A stretch of 64,000 nt of DNA, from positions 930,001 to 994,000 of the forward strand of contig CM016928.1 of assembly GCA_006247105.1 (NCBI GenBank). The letters run 5' to 3'. This stretch comes from Giardia muris. Its lineage: Eukaryota > Fornicata > Diplomonadida > Hexamitidae. The translations under genes and the position numbers were made by a program. Under the pieces are notes generated by a model. That model saw only the letters and a list, made by a program, of their open reading frames with translations. It was not told where the DNA came from and ran no database searches. Each line of letters opens with the position of its first letter. Position 1 is the stretch's first letter. Below are positions 18,586-28,050 of this stretch, in pieces.

Positions 18586-19128
18586 ATGAACGAGGGTATA
18601 TATCAGCTCGTTTCCTCATACATCTCCCCACCTCGACGTCGAGAGCGCAGTCCGCAAGAAAATCGGAGGGTTTATAGACTCGAGGACCAGTTTCATCCAG
18701 AGAAGCTGTACGGTCTGGACCCAACGGTCGCCCTAGATGATAACTTAGTCTCCAAGGAACGGGTGGCGACTTACGAGCGCCAATATTCGATAGTCACGAG
18801 TCCGGCCAGGGAACGACACGATCGCCTGATGACTCACACCTTATCCAGGGTTAATGACGTCAGTCTCATTGAGCGACGGGTCAACCAACGACCTATTCGA
18901 GTCCCAGTGATTCCCGACACCGTCCGACGCCGCCCTCCCGGCCAAAAGGAAGAGGAACCCGGGTCAAGGACAAGAGCTGAGCGCCTGCAACAGTACATGA
19001 GGGCTGTCATGGAGGTTGAGGAGCGTACGCGCATCGACCCCGTTCCGACCCACATTAGTCAACCGGAACGAGAACCATTACGAAGCGATACGGACCAGGC
19101 TACAGTCATATACCTATCGAAACCGTAG
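18586..19128 (+). CDS. Basic hypothetical protein
   Basis: 180 residues if started at the ATG at 18586, which follows gagtaaa and lies just after the Lsm1 stop. Upstream in-frame ATGs at 18559 and 18562 overlap the Lsm gene and would add nine residues. The protein is Arg/Pro-rich and hydrophilic, with a short helix near RAERLQQYMRAVMEVEERTR. No domain recognised. Its stop is 1 bp before the start of the next gene, so this three-gene run (Lsm1, this, SPEC3-like) is extremely tight. Confidence 0.65.
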   Translation: MNEGIYQLVSSYISPPRRRERSPQENRRVYRLEDQFHPEKLYGLDPTVALDDNLVSKERVATYERQYSIVTSPARERHDRLMTHTLSRVNDVSLIERRVNQRPIRVPVIPDTVRRRPPGQKEEEPGSRTRAERLQQYMRAVMEVEERTRIDPVPTHISQPEREPLRSDTDQATVIYLSKP

Positions 19129-19129
19129 C

Positions 19130-19489
19130 ATGGAAGCCCTCGAGCCTCAACCCTTCTGGCCCTATGTTCTGAGTATGCAGACCCCCATCCTCCCTCCGTG
19201 CCTGGCCGTCACGTGCCTGTTCCTCAACTTCTTCCTTAGCGGCTGTGGAACCCTAGTGGCGGCACTTACGAGTGCAGCCCATGGCCAGCGCCGGAACCTT
19301 CTGATTTGTGCCGCCCTCCAGTTCTTCTTCCTATGGCTCATCTTACCGTGGTGGTGGGCTGTGTCATGGGGAATCGTGCTAGTGATTAACACACGCCACT
19401 ATGTCCGTCCCGAAAGGCATCGGAGGGGCGCTCAGCCTCAACCCGCTGCGCACCAGGAGCAGATGGTGGGGGCTCACCACGCCCTATAA
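19130..19489 (+). CDS. SPEC3/Stum-like two-helix membrane protein
   Basis: 119 residues from the ATG at 19130; the longer open frame overlaps the previous gene. Two hydrophobic helices (PCLAVTCLFLNFFLSGCG onward, and LLICAALQFFFLWLILPWWW) are separated by a short basic loop. The pattern of a Pro-rich lead, C-x-L-N, then G-C-G-T-L-V-A-A resembles the SPEC3/Stum family of small membrane proteins, some of them linked to cilia or mechanosensing. The family call rests on this short motif. The C-terminal tail is His/Gln/Arg-rich. The gene converges with the 510-residue gene with 1 bp between the stops. Confidence 0.55.
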   Translation: MEALEPQPFWPYVLSMQTPILPPCLAVTCLFLNFFLSGCGTLVAALTSAAHGQRRNLLICAALQFFFLWLILPWWWAVSWGIVLVINTRHYVRPERHRRGAQPQPAAHQEQMVGAHHAL

Positions 19490-19490
19490 C

Positions 19491-21023
19491 TCATTCACCT
19501 ACTTGTGGCCGTCTATACCGAGCGGACGCCCCTGCACTTTGTGGTCGCATTCGTACAGCCCGGTCGAACTCGGAGGTGGCTGCTGCTGGGTCGTAAAAGA
19601 TAGACATCAGGTGCTGATATCGGACATGACTGACTTGGACCGGCTTCTTCGTCGCCATACTCCCATCGACGGTTCTAGGACCGATGCGTCCGGGCATAAC
19701 TCCGGGTCCTCGATTCTCAAAGACTGGTCGTACCGCTCGCACCGTCGTCGCCGTTGCAGCTGTCGCTTTCACGGTCGCCCGCGATAGCGTCGCGATCTGG
19801 TCTATATTCACCCGCTTTTCCAGAAGCGCGGTCCGAGTGCTTGCAGGAAGTACTCCAGTTGCATATGGTGTCAGCCGTGGCGTCTCCTCCGAGCGTGTCG
19901 ATCCACTGCAGGAGATAACGTCGAATGAGTCCTCATTATTGAAATCAGTGTGGGTCTCGGTTTTTGTCTGGCCCACCCCCCAATCTAGACGTCGAGGCTT
20001 CTGTGGATAAGCTGATATCACCCGCTGAGTCATTCCCCCATTGCAGCTGTGAAGAAAAGCTCTCTTCTCTTTCTCAATGCGCCCCTTATCATACATGAAC
20101 CCGAGTGGCTTCTGAGGATCCACCTTTGTAGCCGGTTTCTGAAAGGGCGCCTTAAAAGAGCCGGACATCAAATACTCCTTGGCCGATGTAGCACTTTTTG
20201 GCCGGAGATGCGATACACTAAGGCTATGGGCGAGTTCTCCTTCATCAATACACTCCCCAGATGAGGTAATAGCTCGTCCCGTCCGTCTTCGGACAGTATC
20301 GGCCGACGCTGGGCGACGTTGTCGACCCGCTCGTCCTGTGGAATGTAATTGTAGATCGGAAAGCTTCAGCTCGTCCCGCTCAGTCGCAGAACTCGCGCTT
20401 CGTGGCCGCGAAACGCGTGTGTCTGGACACCACCGTTCATGGATCCCTGATAACTGTGTGCGTGTTGTAGCGATCTGACGTGATCGTGAAGCACTAGAAG
20501 GCCGTCTTTGAGAAGTCCCACCTGGTCTTGGGTTGGTCGGTGGTGGCACTACAGGCTCCATTCGAGGCCGTACTCGGCCGGCACTGTTGGGTCTGGCCTG
20601 AGATAGTACTGTAGTCCGTTGCTTCGCTGATCCTGGGCGGAGCTCCCGTGTCCCAGGCCGCGCAGATGCGGATGAGATTGCTGGAATCGATGGTTTCAAC
20701 CCGATTGCCTTCTTAGAGAAGTATTTCTGCGTCTGACTTGTGATAGGCCGGGTCGATACTTTTTCTGGCGTTGTTGGATTCTTGATGGCATCATATGCCC
20801 GAAGAATGCTCCGTACCGCAGCTGTGCGGCCTATCGGGCTGAGATCCAGGACGGGTAGTCCAACCTCTCCTACACTTCGTGAAGAGGCTCTAACCGACTG
20901 GATTGGTGACTCTCTGAAAAGTTGCCGAGGTGTGCATGCCTCATAAGTGTCCAGTGCCCCAGAAGAGTCTGCATAGATGTCCGGCATCAAGCTGATTTTT
21001 CGACTGCTTCTCATCCGTTCCAT
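19491..21023 (-). CDS. Disordered protein rich in RPxSA motifs
   Basis: 510 residues from an ATG at 21023. Dominated by Ser, Arg, Ala, Pro and Thr, with at least six R-P-x-S-A copies (RPNSAG, RPSSAS, RPRSAS, RPASAD, RPKSAT, RPQSAG). No membrane segment or folded domain seen. It shares this motif with the proteins at 9419-13516 and 13557-15257. The upstream 91 bp (21024-21114) end exactly at the outer breakpoint of the left duplication arm, so its promoter region is truncated or newly joined. Confidence 0.75.
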   Translation of the reverse strand: MERMRSSRKISLMPDIYADSSGALDTYEACTPRQLFRESPIQSVRASSRSVGEVGLPVLDLSPIGRTAAVRSILRAYDAIKNPTTPEKVSTRPITSQTQKYFSKKAIGLKPSIPAISSASARPGTRELRPGSAKQRTTVLSQARPNSAGRVRPRMEPVVPPPTNPRPGGTSQRRPSSASRSRQIATTRTQLSGIHERWCPDTRVSRPRSASSATERDELKLSDLQLHSTGRAGRQRRPASADTVRRRTGRAITSSGECIDEGELAHSLSVSHLRPKSATSAKEYLMSGSFKAPFQKPATKVDPQKPLGFMYDKGRIEKEKRAFLHSCNGGMTQRVISAYPQKPRRLDWGVGQTKTETHTDFNNEDSFDVISCSGSTRSEETPRLTPYATGVLPASTRTALLEKRVNIDQIATLSRATVKATAATATTVRAVRPVFENRGPGVMPGRIGPRTVDGSMATKKPVQVSHVRYQHLMSIFYDPAAATSEFDRAVRMRPQSAGASARYRRPQVGE

Positions 21024-21114
21024 GGACTAGTCTCGAGGCCTACCATCAGCTCTCACTCTCCAGTACTCTGATTAACTACGCACTAGAAAGATGGTGAGTC
21101 CTAAATGGTAACAA

Positions 21115-21376
21115 TGACGTCGAGCGTCTTGCGGCCGAGTTGGGGAAGGCATGCATGGGTGACCCGGACGTCCAACGGCGTGGGCTTACAGACTATCCTC
21201 ATTCGGAGGAGAAGCTCCAGGTGCTGGACAGGATGGGGAATGGGTCGCTGGCGAATGCTTGCGCAATCGTCGATAGTGTCACGACACATGTTGCACGTAT
21301 GAAGCGAGCCTCGCGTGAAGGTGCACGTCGAGCGCAGGCTTTCAGTTGTCCTGCAGAGCGATTTCTAAGCCAGTAA
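21115..21376 (+). pseudogene. 3' fragment of the 609-residue gene
   Basis: The final ~86 codons and stop of the gene at 46772-48601 are repeated here without the rest of the gene. The frame is cut at 21115, where the left arm joins unrelated DNA. The first in-frame ATG is at 21140 and would give a 78-residue remnant; there is no A/T-rich initiator there. Read as a truncated copy made by the duplication. Confidence 0.85.
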
Positions 21377-22352
21377 ACTGCGTGACCGTCCCCGCATAAG
21401 GTAGATGGTCGAGTCGCTGTTAGAATGCCTTTTGATGACGCAAATGAGACACAACGCAGTAGGGAGCAAAAGGGGGGTTGTACTCGAAAGATATGGCCTA
21501 ACACCGTCATCAAGAGTAAGAATTGAAGGTCATATACCTTCCTGCCTCAACTTTCATCATAGCTTAGAAGTCTTCCGTGATATCATACTTTCTGTTATCA
21601 GAAGTGAAAGACATTCTTCCCCAATACGTTAGTGTCAAAACCAGGTCAGATTACGTGATGTGGATCATGTCTTTGGCCAGAAGACCATACTCATTCGATT
21701 TCGCATACTCACAATCTACACTTGCGTCTCACAATACACCATGTGATACGCGGCGGGAAACAGGAATGCTCTGATGAGAGTTGCTATCTAGGAGGATTTC
21801 TGATCGATATCCAGATCGACCAAATAAATATTGATGAGATAACGCTCTTATTGCAGGCCCAAGCTCTCGATTCTGGTCGAAGGCATGTAACGAGCTATCT
21901 ATTACGGAAAAGCCAGACGTATCCCCTATACATCTTCACAGACGTTTATATGAACTATAGAAGGACGTTGCCTATATGCAACGCTTGATAACTCAGCAGA
22001 AAGACTCGGGAAATGACTGTAGGGAATGAAGACAGATATGGTCAAGTAGCTCACTCTGTTGTATCACTGATGACCAAGCCTGAGAAGAGCTCTCTAGGAG
22101 TGCACATCTAGCAGACTCTTGACTATTCCATGAAAGCCATATATCTGAGGGAAGCACCTTCGGGCAGTGAATATGAAGTAGATGTATGCACTCGGAAAGA
22201 CGGCCTAGGAAGTCTGTAGGATGCGCATTTGTCAGACTCGGTAGTAGCAGAAGAAATCACTCCTCTCCTCATACTCTTGGGTTCATACTCATCTCGACAG
22301 AACTACTGAGATATATAATGGCGATTCAAACCGAGCTTTACACAACATGGCA
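21377..22352. other. Non-coding stretch in left arm
   Basis: About 1 kb, visibly more A/T-rich than the genes around it. Only short frames occur; one 75-codon ATG frame (21405-21632) has no recognisable content. I see no tRNA, tandem repeat or gene. Mirrored at 45796-46771. Confidence 0.5.
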
Positions 22353-22736
22353 TTAGACTTCTTCAATGTTGGAATCCTCAGCAAGAAGTCGCCTCTTTTC
22401 GGTTCCCTTCCCCTCTTTCTTCTTTGCCTTCGCTGCAGCTGCAGCAGCCTTGCACGAGTCGCATTTGACTGCCCTTCGCTGACGGACGCATGTAACGATT
22501 CCGACAATTGTGACAATGACTGTTACTGCAAGGGAAACACCCAAAAGAATGTAAAGAGTCAGTTGGGTGCTGTTGAGTTCTGTATCTTCGGGTCCGTGGG
22601 TATCATCATCAGTGATGTGCCCTGACTCATGCTCTTCACGGTAACCACTGCAGTCGTTCCTTTTGCAGGATTTACCATTAGTCCCTGAAACTCCTAAAGC
22701 TCCTACAAAGGCCAGAAAGCAGAATGAAGCAAGCAT
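22353..22736 (-). CDS. Small single-pass membrane protein (left copy)
   Basis: 127 residues. A signal peptide (about 1-18, MLASFCFLAFVGALGVSG) is followed by a ~40-residue acidic ectodomain with two cysteines and a probable N-glycosylation site (NST). One membrane helix (about 58-82) ends in Cys, and a Lys/Ala-rich cytoplasmic tail follows. The ATG sits behind an A-rich initiator (ctgaaaaac). It is not a VSP: no CXXC array and no CRGK tail. A type I surface or secretory-pathway protein of unknown role. Confidence 0.7.
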   Translation of the reverse strand: MLASFCFLAFVGALGVSGTNGKSCKRNDCSGYREEHESGHITDDDTHGPEDTELNSTQLTLYILLGVSLAVTVIVTIVGIVTCVRQRRAVKCDSCKAAAAAAKAKKKEGKGTEKRRLLAEDSNIEEV

Positions 22737-23863
22737 GTTTTTCAGTCGTGAATTGATTTCTTCGACGACGTAACAGGACCTTGGCTATTCTTCAGATTCT
22801 TCCTTGAGAATAGTGAAATATCGAAAAGCGGGTTTATGTGGCTATTCACAATTTTAGCTATCTTGACCGTCGAAGACCTCTACCAGGGCTGTATTCCTCA
22901 AGACCATTGCTGCGAAGGACAGATAAATTTTCCAATAGATATGAGATACTCGAAGTGCAAGTTTTAAGACTTTCTCGAGTCTATCCTGCATCACAGCAAG
23001 GCATCATCGGAAAAGCAGAATATACGATTCACAGTTCTTCCAGACTCATAACGCTCGACTCTTTATCTCTCAAAGATCTGGTACTAAGTTTGTCTCCAGG
23101 AGTCAGCTTGAGTCTCGAAGTTCGTGGTCTAGCTACTCTCGTCTTGAATGAGAGAGGATAACCCCACATCTTCGGGCTATCTCTGGCTCGAAGATATCCT
23201 CCTCACACCAGATGTCCCCCAGTCGTCCCGGCTATTCGAAGGATCGATGGATGGCATCAATATCCCATCGGTCAGCAAGTGACATGGATAAAGGGCGTAC
23301 CTCTGGATTGTGGACGTCCCCAGCTCCGATCCGATGGTTGGAGTTCACCACGTCCAGGTGACATCAGGGGGAGGGGCTCTCTGTATTGCACAGACAGAGC
23401 TTGGATGCCCATCCTGGACTTCTGCTGCCTTCTGAACGTTGGGGACCAGGAGCCGCAGAGTTGTGGGGCTCTGGGGACTTGCGCGAAGTTCGACATCGAT
23501 TGCAAGACAGATAAGGCCTGAGGATCGGGAGCACAAAGATCCCGCAGAGAGCGTCCTTATCAACGGGGAGTGCATGACGGAGGACTTTCTCAAACACTCG
23601 GAGTGCGGGGGGCTCCAGTGATGAGAGATCTTCCGAGTAAACGGGCCGTTTCGCAGGCTTGGGAGGATCACCAAATAGTGGGATATGTGGGTTCCCATTC
23701 TATGCTGAGGAAGAAGATCGGGATCATGTGGGTCCGTCTGAGAAGGTGAGGTGGGTCTTCAGTCTCTAGAACCAGAAGTGTGCTAAGGACATCCGAAGTA
23801 TTGATGAGAAGTCTCTATTTGGGAAATGGAAGACAGAATAAAGTGGACACTCGATATCAAGAA
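22737..23863. other. Non-coding stretch upstream of ankyrin-pseudokinase (left)
   Basis: About 1.1 kb with no convincing gene. A 107-codon frame (22838-23161) starts with GTG and shows no domain. Around 23643-23665 the text cctgcgaaacggcccgtttactc (minus strand) resembles the corresponding upstream flank of the ankyrin-RING pseudogene near 31301-31323, hinting at a shared ancestral 5' region. Confidence 0.4.
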
Positions 23864-25960
23864 ATGCCTGTTACAGCTTTGATGAGGGCAGCCAGGAAAG
23901 GGGACCTTAATACTCTGAAGGAAAACATCAGGGAGGTGGCGAAAGTGGATGGATGTGGGGAAACAGCCTTGATGAAAGCCGCCTTCAACGGCCACGTCGA
24001 ATGCATCCCCTTTCTTGAGGAAGAGATTGGAACGCAGAATAGCTGGGGATGGACTGCACTGATGAAGGCCGTCTACAGAAATCACACCAATTGTGCACCT
24101 CTGCTCGAGAAGGAAGTTGGAATGCAGAGCAAGGACGGACGGACTGCGCTGATGTTAGCCGCGATGAATGGCCATCCCGATTGCATCTCCCTCCTCGAGG
24201 AAGAGATCGGGATCCAGGATAATGATGGCTGGACCGCCTTGATGAAGGCAGCTTTGCTCGGACACACAAAATGTGTTCGACTCCTTCTATCTGAGGCGGG
24301 GAAGCAAACAACGAAGACATGGAAGATCGCCTCACCTAATGGTGCAGTTATCTATCCTCCCGGAACAACAGCTCTCATGCTTGCGGCCCAACACAGCCAC
24401 CCCGAAATAGTTGAACTTCTCCTCCCTTATGAGCAAGGAATAGAAGATTCCAATGGTTATACAGCCAAGTGGCATGCGAATAACAGTTCCTGGGGAGGCG
24501 ACTTCACCCGTGTTCGTGAACTCCTCGAGAACGAGGGCTCAGAATGCATCTCTCCTCCACCGAAGCCTAAACTACTTAGACTACGAGGATTTGATGGAGA
24601 GTTCACTGTAGAGAATGATTTTCTCGAAAAGGATCTATCCTTATCCAAGAATGTCATAGAGGAAGCAAGGAAGGAGCTATTCCAAGTGAGTCAGGAGGTC
24701 TCCTCTCTTCAGAAACAACTCACTAAGACCAGTGAAGACCTCATCCGTTCTCACACAGAACCCGAATCCTTCAAGAGAGCACTCGCAGACCAGAAGGCCC
24801 AGAACCCCGCCCTCGAGAATGAAAATACCCTACTGAAGAACGGGTCCCTCATTCCAGCCGCCATCAGAGGAGACCTCAACACACTCCGAAGGCACCTCGA
24901 CCAGGCAGGAAAGCGGGGCTCCTCAGGCATGACGGCCCTGATGCACGCCGCCTCCCGAGGACAGACCGAGGTCGTCCGCCTCCTCCGGCCCCTCGAGGCC
25001 CGCCTCCAGGACGGGAGGGGGTGGACGGCCCTGATGCATGCAGTGAGGAGAGGACACGAGGAGTGCGTCGGCCTCCTCCTTCTGGAGAGGGACCTGAAGG
25101 ACGGGGAGGGCAGGACGGCAGCCGAGCACGCAGAAGGCGAGAAGATGCGACGGGTGCTTCTGAATCAACCCACGCTTCCGAGGCTCCCAGAGAGCCTCTC
25201 GGGGTATCGTTTGACCGCTGTGCTCGGAAGAGATGCCTTCGGGACCGTCTATGCTGCCCATGGAAATGGCCGGAACGTGGCGGTCAAGGTTGTTAGCCTT
25301 GGAGGACACAATGATAAGGAACGAGAACTGCTTCGCGGAGAGGTGGAGATACTCCCCTCCCTCGACCATCCGAATGTTCTCCGGTGCCTTGAGACAGGAG
25401 AGGACAGTCTCGAGGACCTCTTTGTGCTCGTGACGGATTTCTGTTGTGGAGACCTCCGTGGGGAGATGGATAGACGAAGGAAGGCCAGGTCTTCATATAG
25501 CGACCAGGAGGTCTGGAAGACGATCCGAGAGGTGGCCGCTGCTCTTACATACCTCCACGGAAATAGGATCGTCCACAGAGACCTGAAGCCTGCGAACATC
25601 CTCCTCTCTTCTGACGGTAGGTGCGTCCTGGGAGGTTTCGAGGTTGCAAAGGTGCTCGGGGACTCCTCTAGAATGAGTACATATGTGGGGACACTGCCTT
25701 ACATGGCCCCCGAGATCCTCCGAGGAGAGAACTACGACAAGTCCGTCGACGTCTGGGCCCTGGGGGTGGTGGGATATGAGATGTGCACCCACGCCCTTCC
25801 GTTCGAGAACGTAGCAGCTGTCCTCAATGGGACACCCGCTCCTTCTCTCGAGGGCCGTCCCTCAGACCTCGCTGATCTCATCTCCCGGATGCTCTCGAAG
25901 GACCCCGAAGACCGTCCGACAGCACGGGACGTCCTCGAGGAGGCGGAGAGGCACCAGTGA
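23864..25960 (+). CDS. Ankyrin-repeat NEK-type pseudokinase (left copy)
   Basis: 698 residues from the ATG at 23864. The frame extends to a GTG at 23780, with another ATG at 23804. I prefer 23864 because it follows atatcaagaa and because the related pseudogene begins with the same MPxTxLM pattern. Order: about six ankyrin repeats (4-198), a coiled coil (about 240-330), two or three more ankyrin repeats (330-425), then a C-terminal kinase domain (about 447-695). The kinase keeps the G-loop GRDAFGTVY, Lys475, Glu493, HRDLKPAN (571-578) and APE. The DFG motif reads GFE: the Mg-binding Asp is Gly591 and the Gly is Glu593, so catalysis is probably lost, as in many Giardia NEKs. The kinase at the C-terminus is the reverse of the usual Giardia NEK order. 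Confidence 0.88.
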   Translation: MPVTALMRAARKGDLNTLKENIREVAKVDGCGETALMKAAFNGHVECIPFLEEEIGTQNSWGWTALMKAVYRNHTNCAPLLEKEVGMQSKDGRTALMLAAMNGHPDCISLLEEEIGIQDNDGWTALMKAALLGHTKCVRLLLSEAGKQTTKTWKIASPNGAVIYPPGTTALMLAAQHSHPEIVELLLPYEQGIEDSNGYTAKWHANNSSWGGDFTRVRELLENEGSECISPPPKPKLLRLRGFDGEFTVENDFLEKDLSLSKNVIEEARKELFQVSQEVSSLQKQLTKTSEDLIRSHTEPESFKRALADQKAQNPALENENTLLKNGSLIPAAIRGDLNTLRRHLDQAGKRGSSGMTALMHAASRGQTEVVRLLRPLEARLQDGRGWTALMHAVRRGHEECVGLLLLERDLKDGEGRTAAEHAEGEKMRRVLLNQPTLPRLPESLSGYRLTAVLGRDAFGTVYAAHGNGRNVAVKVVSLGGHNDKERELLRGEVEILPSLDHPNVLRCLETGEDSLEDLFVLVTDFCCGDLRGEMDRRRKARSSYSDQEVWKTIREVAAALTYLHGNRIVHRDLKPANILLSSDGRCVLGGFEVAKVLGDSSRMSTYVGTLPYMAPEILRGENYDKSVDVWALGVVGYEMCTHALPFENVAAVLNGTPAPSLEGRPSDLADLISRMLSKDPEDRPTARDVLEEAERHQ

Positions 25961-28050
25961 CGAGTCCTGGGGATCATGCTCCACCAGGACGGACGAAGGA
26001 CGTGTGAATAGCTGAGGAGGAGCACCCTCGTCCCATGCCCCCACTGGGAGAGGGAGGGGTTGTGGGCGTCCAGTCCTTCGGGGAAGACGCCTCAGGGAGT
26101 CCAGGAGGCTTCCCCTGGGGGTCGATCACACCTTCCCCTTGACGGCCGGCTCTGGGAGGGGGCCAACAGACAGGATCCCCGCTCCTTGGTTCGGTGGGGG
26201 GTGTCCCAGCCAGAGAGGTGGCGGGAGATGCCTCCAGTCGACCGGGGGCTGGAGGCTCTTTCGACGGGGAGGCCGATGTGCTTGGAGCCCTTCGGTCATC
26301 CTCCTCAGAGAAGGGAGAGGGGAAGACTCGCTCCGGGATGTCCGAGGGAGGGGATGGTGGGGGCTCGTCTATTGTCCGTTGGTGGTAGCAGTCCGTCCGA
26401 TCGACCCCTCCCCGAGCAGCTGGTGGGCTCAGGCCGGGGAGCTGTGTGATTATCCCGTTCTCCTGAGGTGTCCAGGAACAACCAGGACGGACCGGGACGT
26501 CCTGGATGAGCAGGCCCGAACCATGAGCATCGATCTGGCCCTCGACCTGTCAAGGAACGACGCACCGCCCTTTCGGAGAGCCCCGGTGGGACGCACGTCT
26601 GACGCCGTTCCTCGTCGGCTGGAAGCCGGGGGAGCCACGACCGCTCGGAAGGACTCCTGCCTGTGGCTTCGAGCGGAGCATAACTGCCGGGATCTGTTCC
26701 TCACGACCTGAAGCCGCCCCGGGCGTGGCTCATCTCCTCTCGATGGCCGGTGTACGATACCCCGGAGGTAAGGACAGTCGAGCAGTCCCTTGGGCCCGGG
26801 GTTGCACGAGGAAGTCCTCCACAAGCGACCTCTTGGCCTCCCTTGTCTCTCCCTCCTCGTCTTTGTAGTCACAGAGAGGCCAAAAGATCTGCATGGCCTG
26901 GGGCCGAGCCATCGGGGAGCAGAAGGACGCTTCTGACTTCTCAGTACGCAGAGGAGGCTGCAGGAACCGACCACCAAAGAGCCCGCAAGTCGTAGGCCAG
27001 GCCGGCCCCGGAGGATCGTGTCGGCTGGGCGCTTCTTGTTGGACTGCATGGCCGCCCAATGGGACTTCCTGGGCGTCTTCGGAACCCCCCTGCCCCTCGG
27101 TTCTCTGTGGTCCAGGACGTCCTGCTGGCTCCCACGATCCGAGCTGGGATGACCGTTGACCTCAGAGGCGTGAGGTGTCTGGACGGAAGCACAGCGTTGA
27201 GGAAACCTTCGACCGGTCTCCTTTCGGACTGGTAGACGAGCAACGGGGCAACTACGGGGTCTTCCGGGCCGGCTGGAAGTGATGAAGTCTGTCCTTCAGA
27301 GTGGAGTCAGTGGCATATGAGCCCCTCAACGTCCCAGACCATCAGCCCCGAAGACGAGGACCGAGCCTTCGTCTGAGCATCGTCGTCGGTCCAGTCCTGA
27401 CCGAGTACGCCAAGGACACTGCCTCCCTGTGCAGTCCCCAGGCGGATCGATGCCCAGGACGTTCCCCCACCAGAGGCGTCTTGAGGCATGCGAGACTGCT
27501 CAGGACTTCCGGATGCTGCGAGTCCCCTGTCAGGGATCGGCACGCCATCTCAACTATCAGCCGTGCTCCTCGTCCACCGGCGTGGTCCTGGACTGGTCCA
27601 CGTAGCACTCGCACAAGTGGGGCCGGGACAACCGGGGTGCTGATAGAGTTGTCCAGTGCCGAGGGATGCGATCACACGCTCCCCGTCGAAGCGGACCCCC
27701 GGACCCTGTCATGGTCGGGCTTGTTCGTGAGGGCAGACGGCCACATGAGGTCATGAACCTGCCTGCAGAACGGCCTCTCCCCTCAACTCAAAGGCGTCCG
27801 ATGTCCTCCAGATCCACGGGGGGAGTGAGTCCAGGACGGGGGATGGACCTTCGGACTATTCCCAAGTCGGATCTGCCCCGTCCTGCGGGATGTCCCTTCC
27901 CCCTTGACAATACCGTGACCCCTCTGGACGACCTCGAACGCCTCTTCCCACGGCCCGCTCTCGACTCCTTCCCACATCCCGACAGTCCTTCTGAGCCCTC
28001 TGTCCGGCACCAGCACGCCCGGAACCCCGCTTCGACCCTCTGCCGGTAGA
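25961..28050. other. GC-rich intergenic stretch between pseudokinase and VSP (left)
   Basis: About 2.1 kb, G/C-rich, with overlapping frames in all phases, the longest an ATG frame of 199 codons (26450-27049, minus). None has a recognisable domain or an A/T-rich initiator. Mixed phases of Pro/Arg/Gly/Ser-rich translation look like composition or very decayed coding DNA. It contains whatever promotes the VSP. Confidence 0.4.

Noticed and set aside
22838..23161. 107-codon frame upstream of the pseudokinase gene
   Set aside because: It starts with GTG, has no A/T-rich initiator and shows no recognisable content.
26450..27049. 199-codon minus-strand frame between pseudokinase and VSP (mirror 41099-41698)
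   Set aside because: ATG-started, but Arg/Ser/Pro-rich with no domain and equally long frames overlapping in other phases; typical of GC-rich non-coding DNA.
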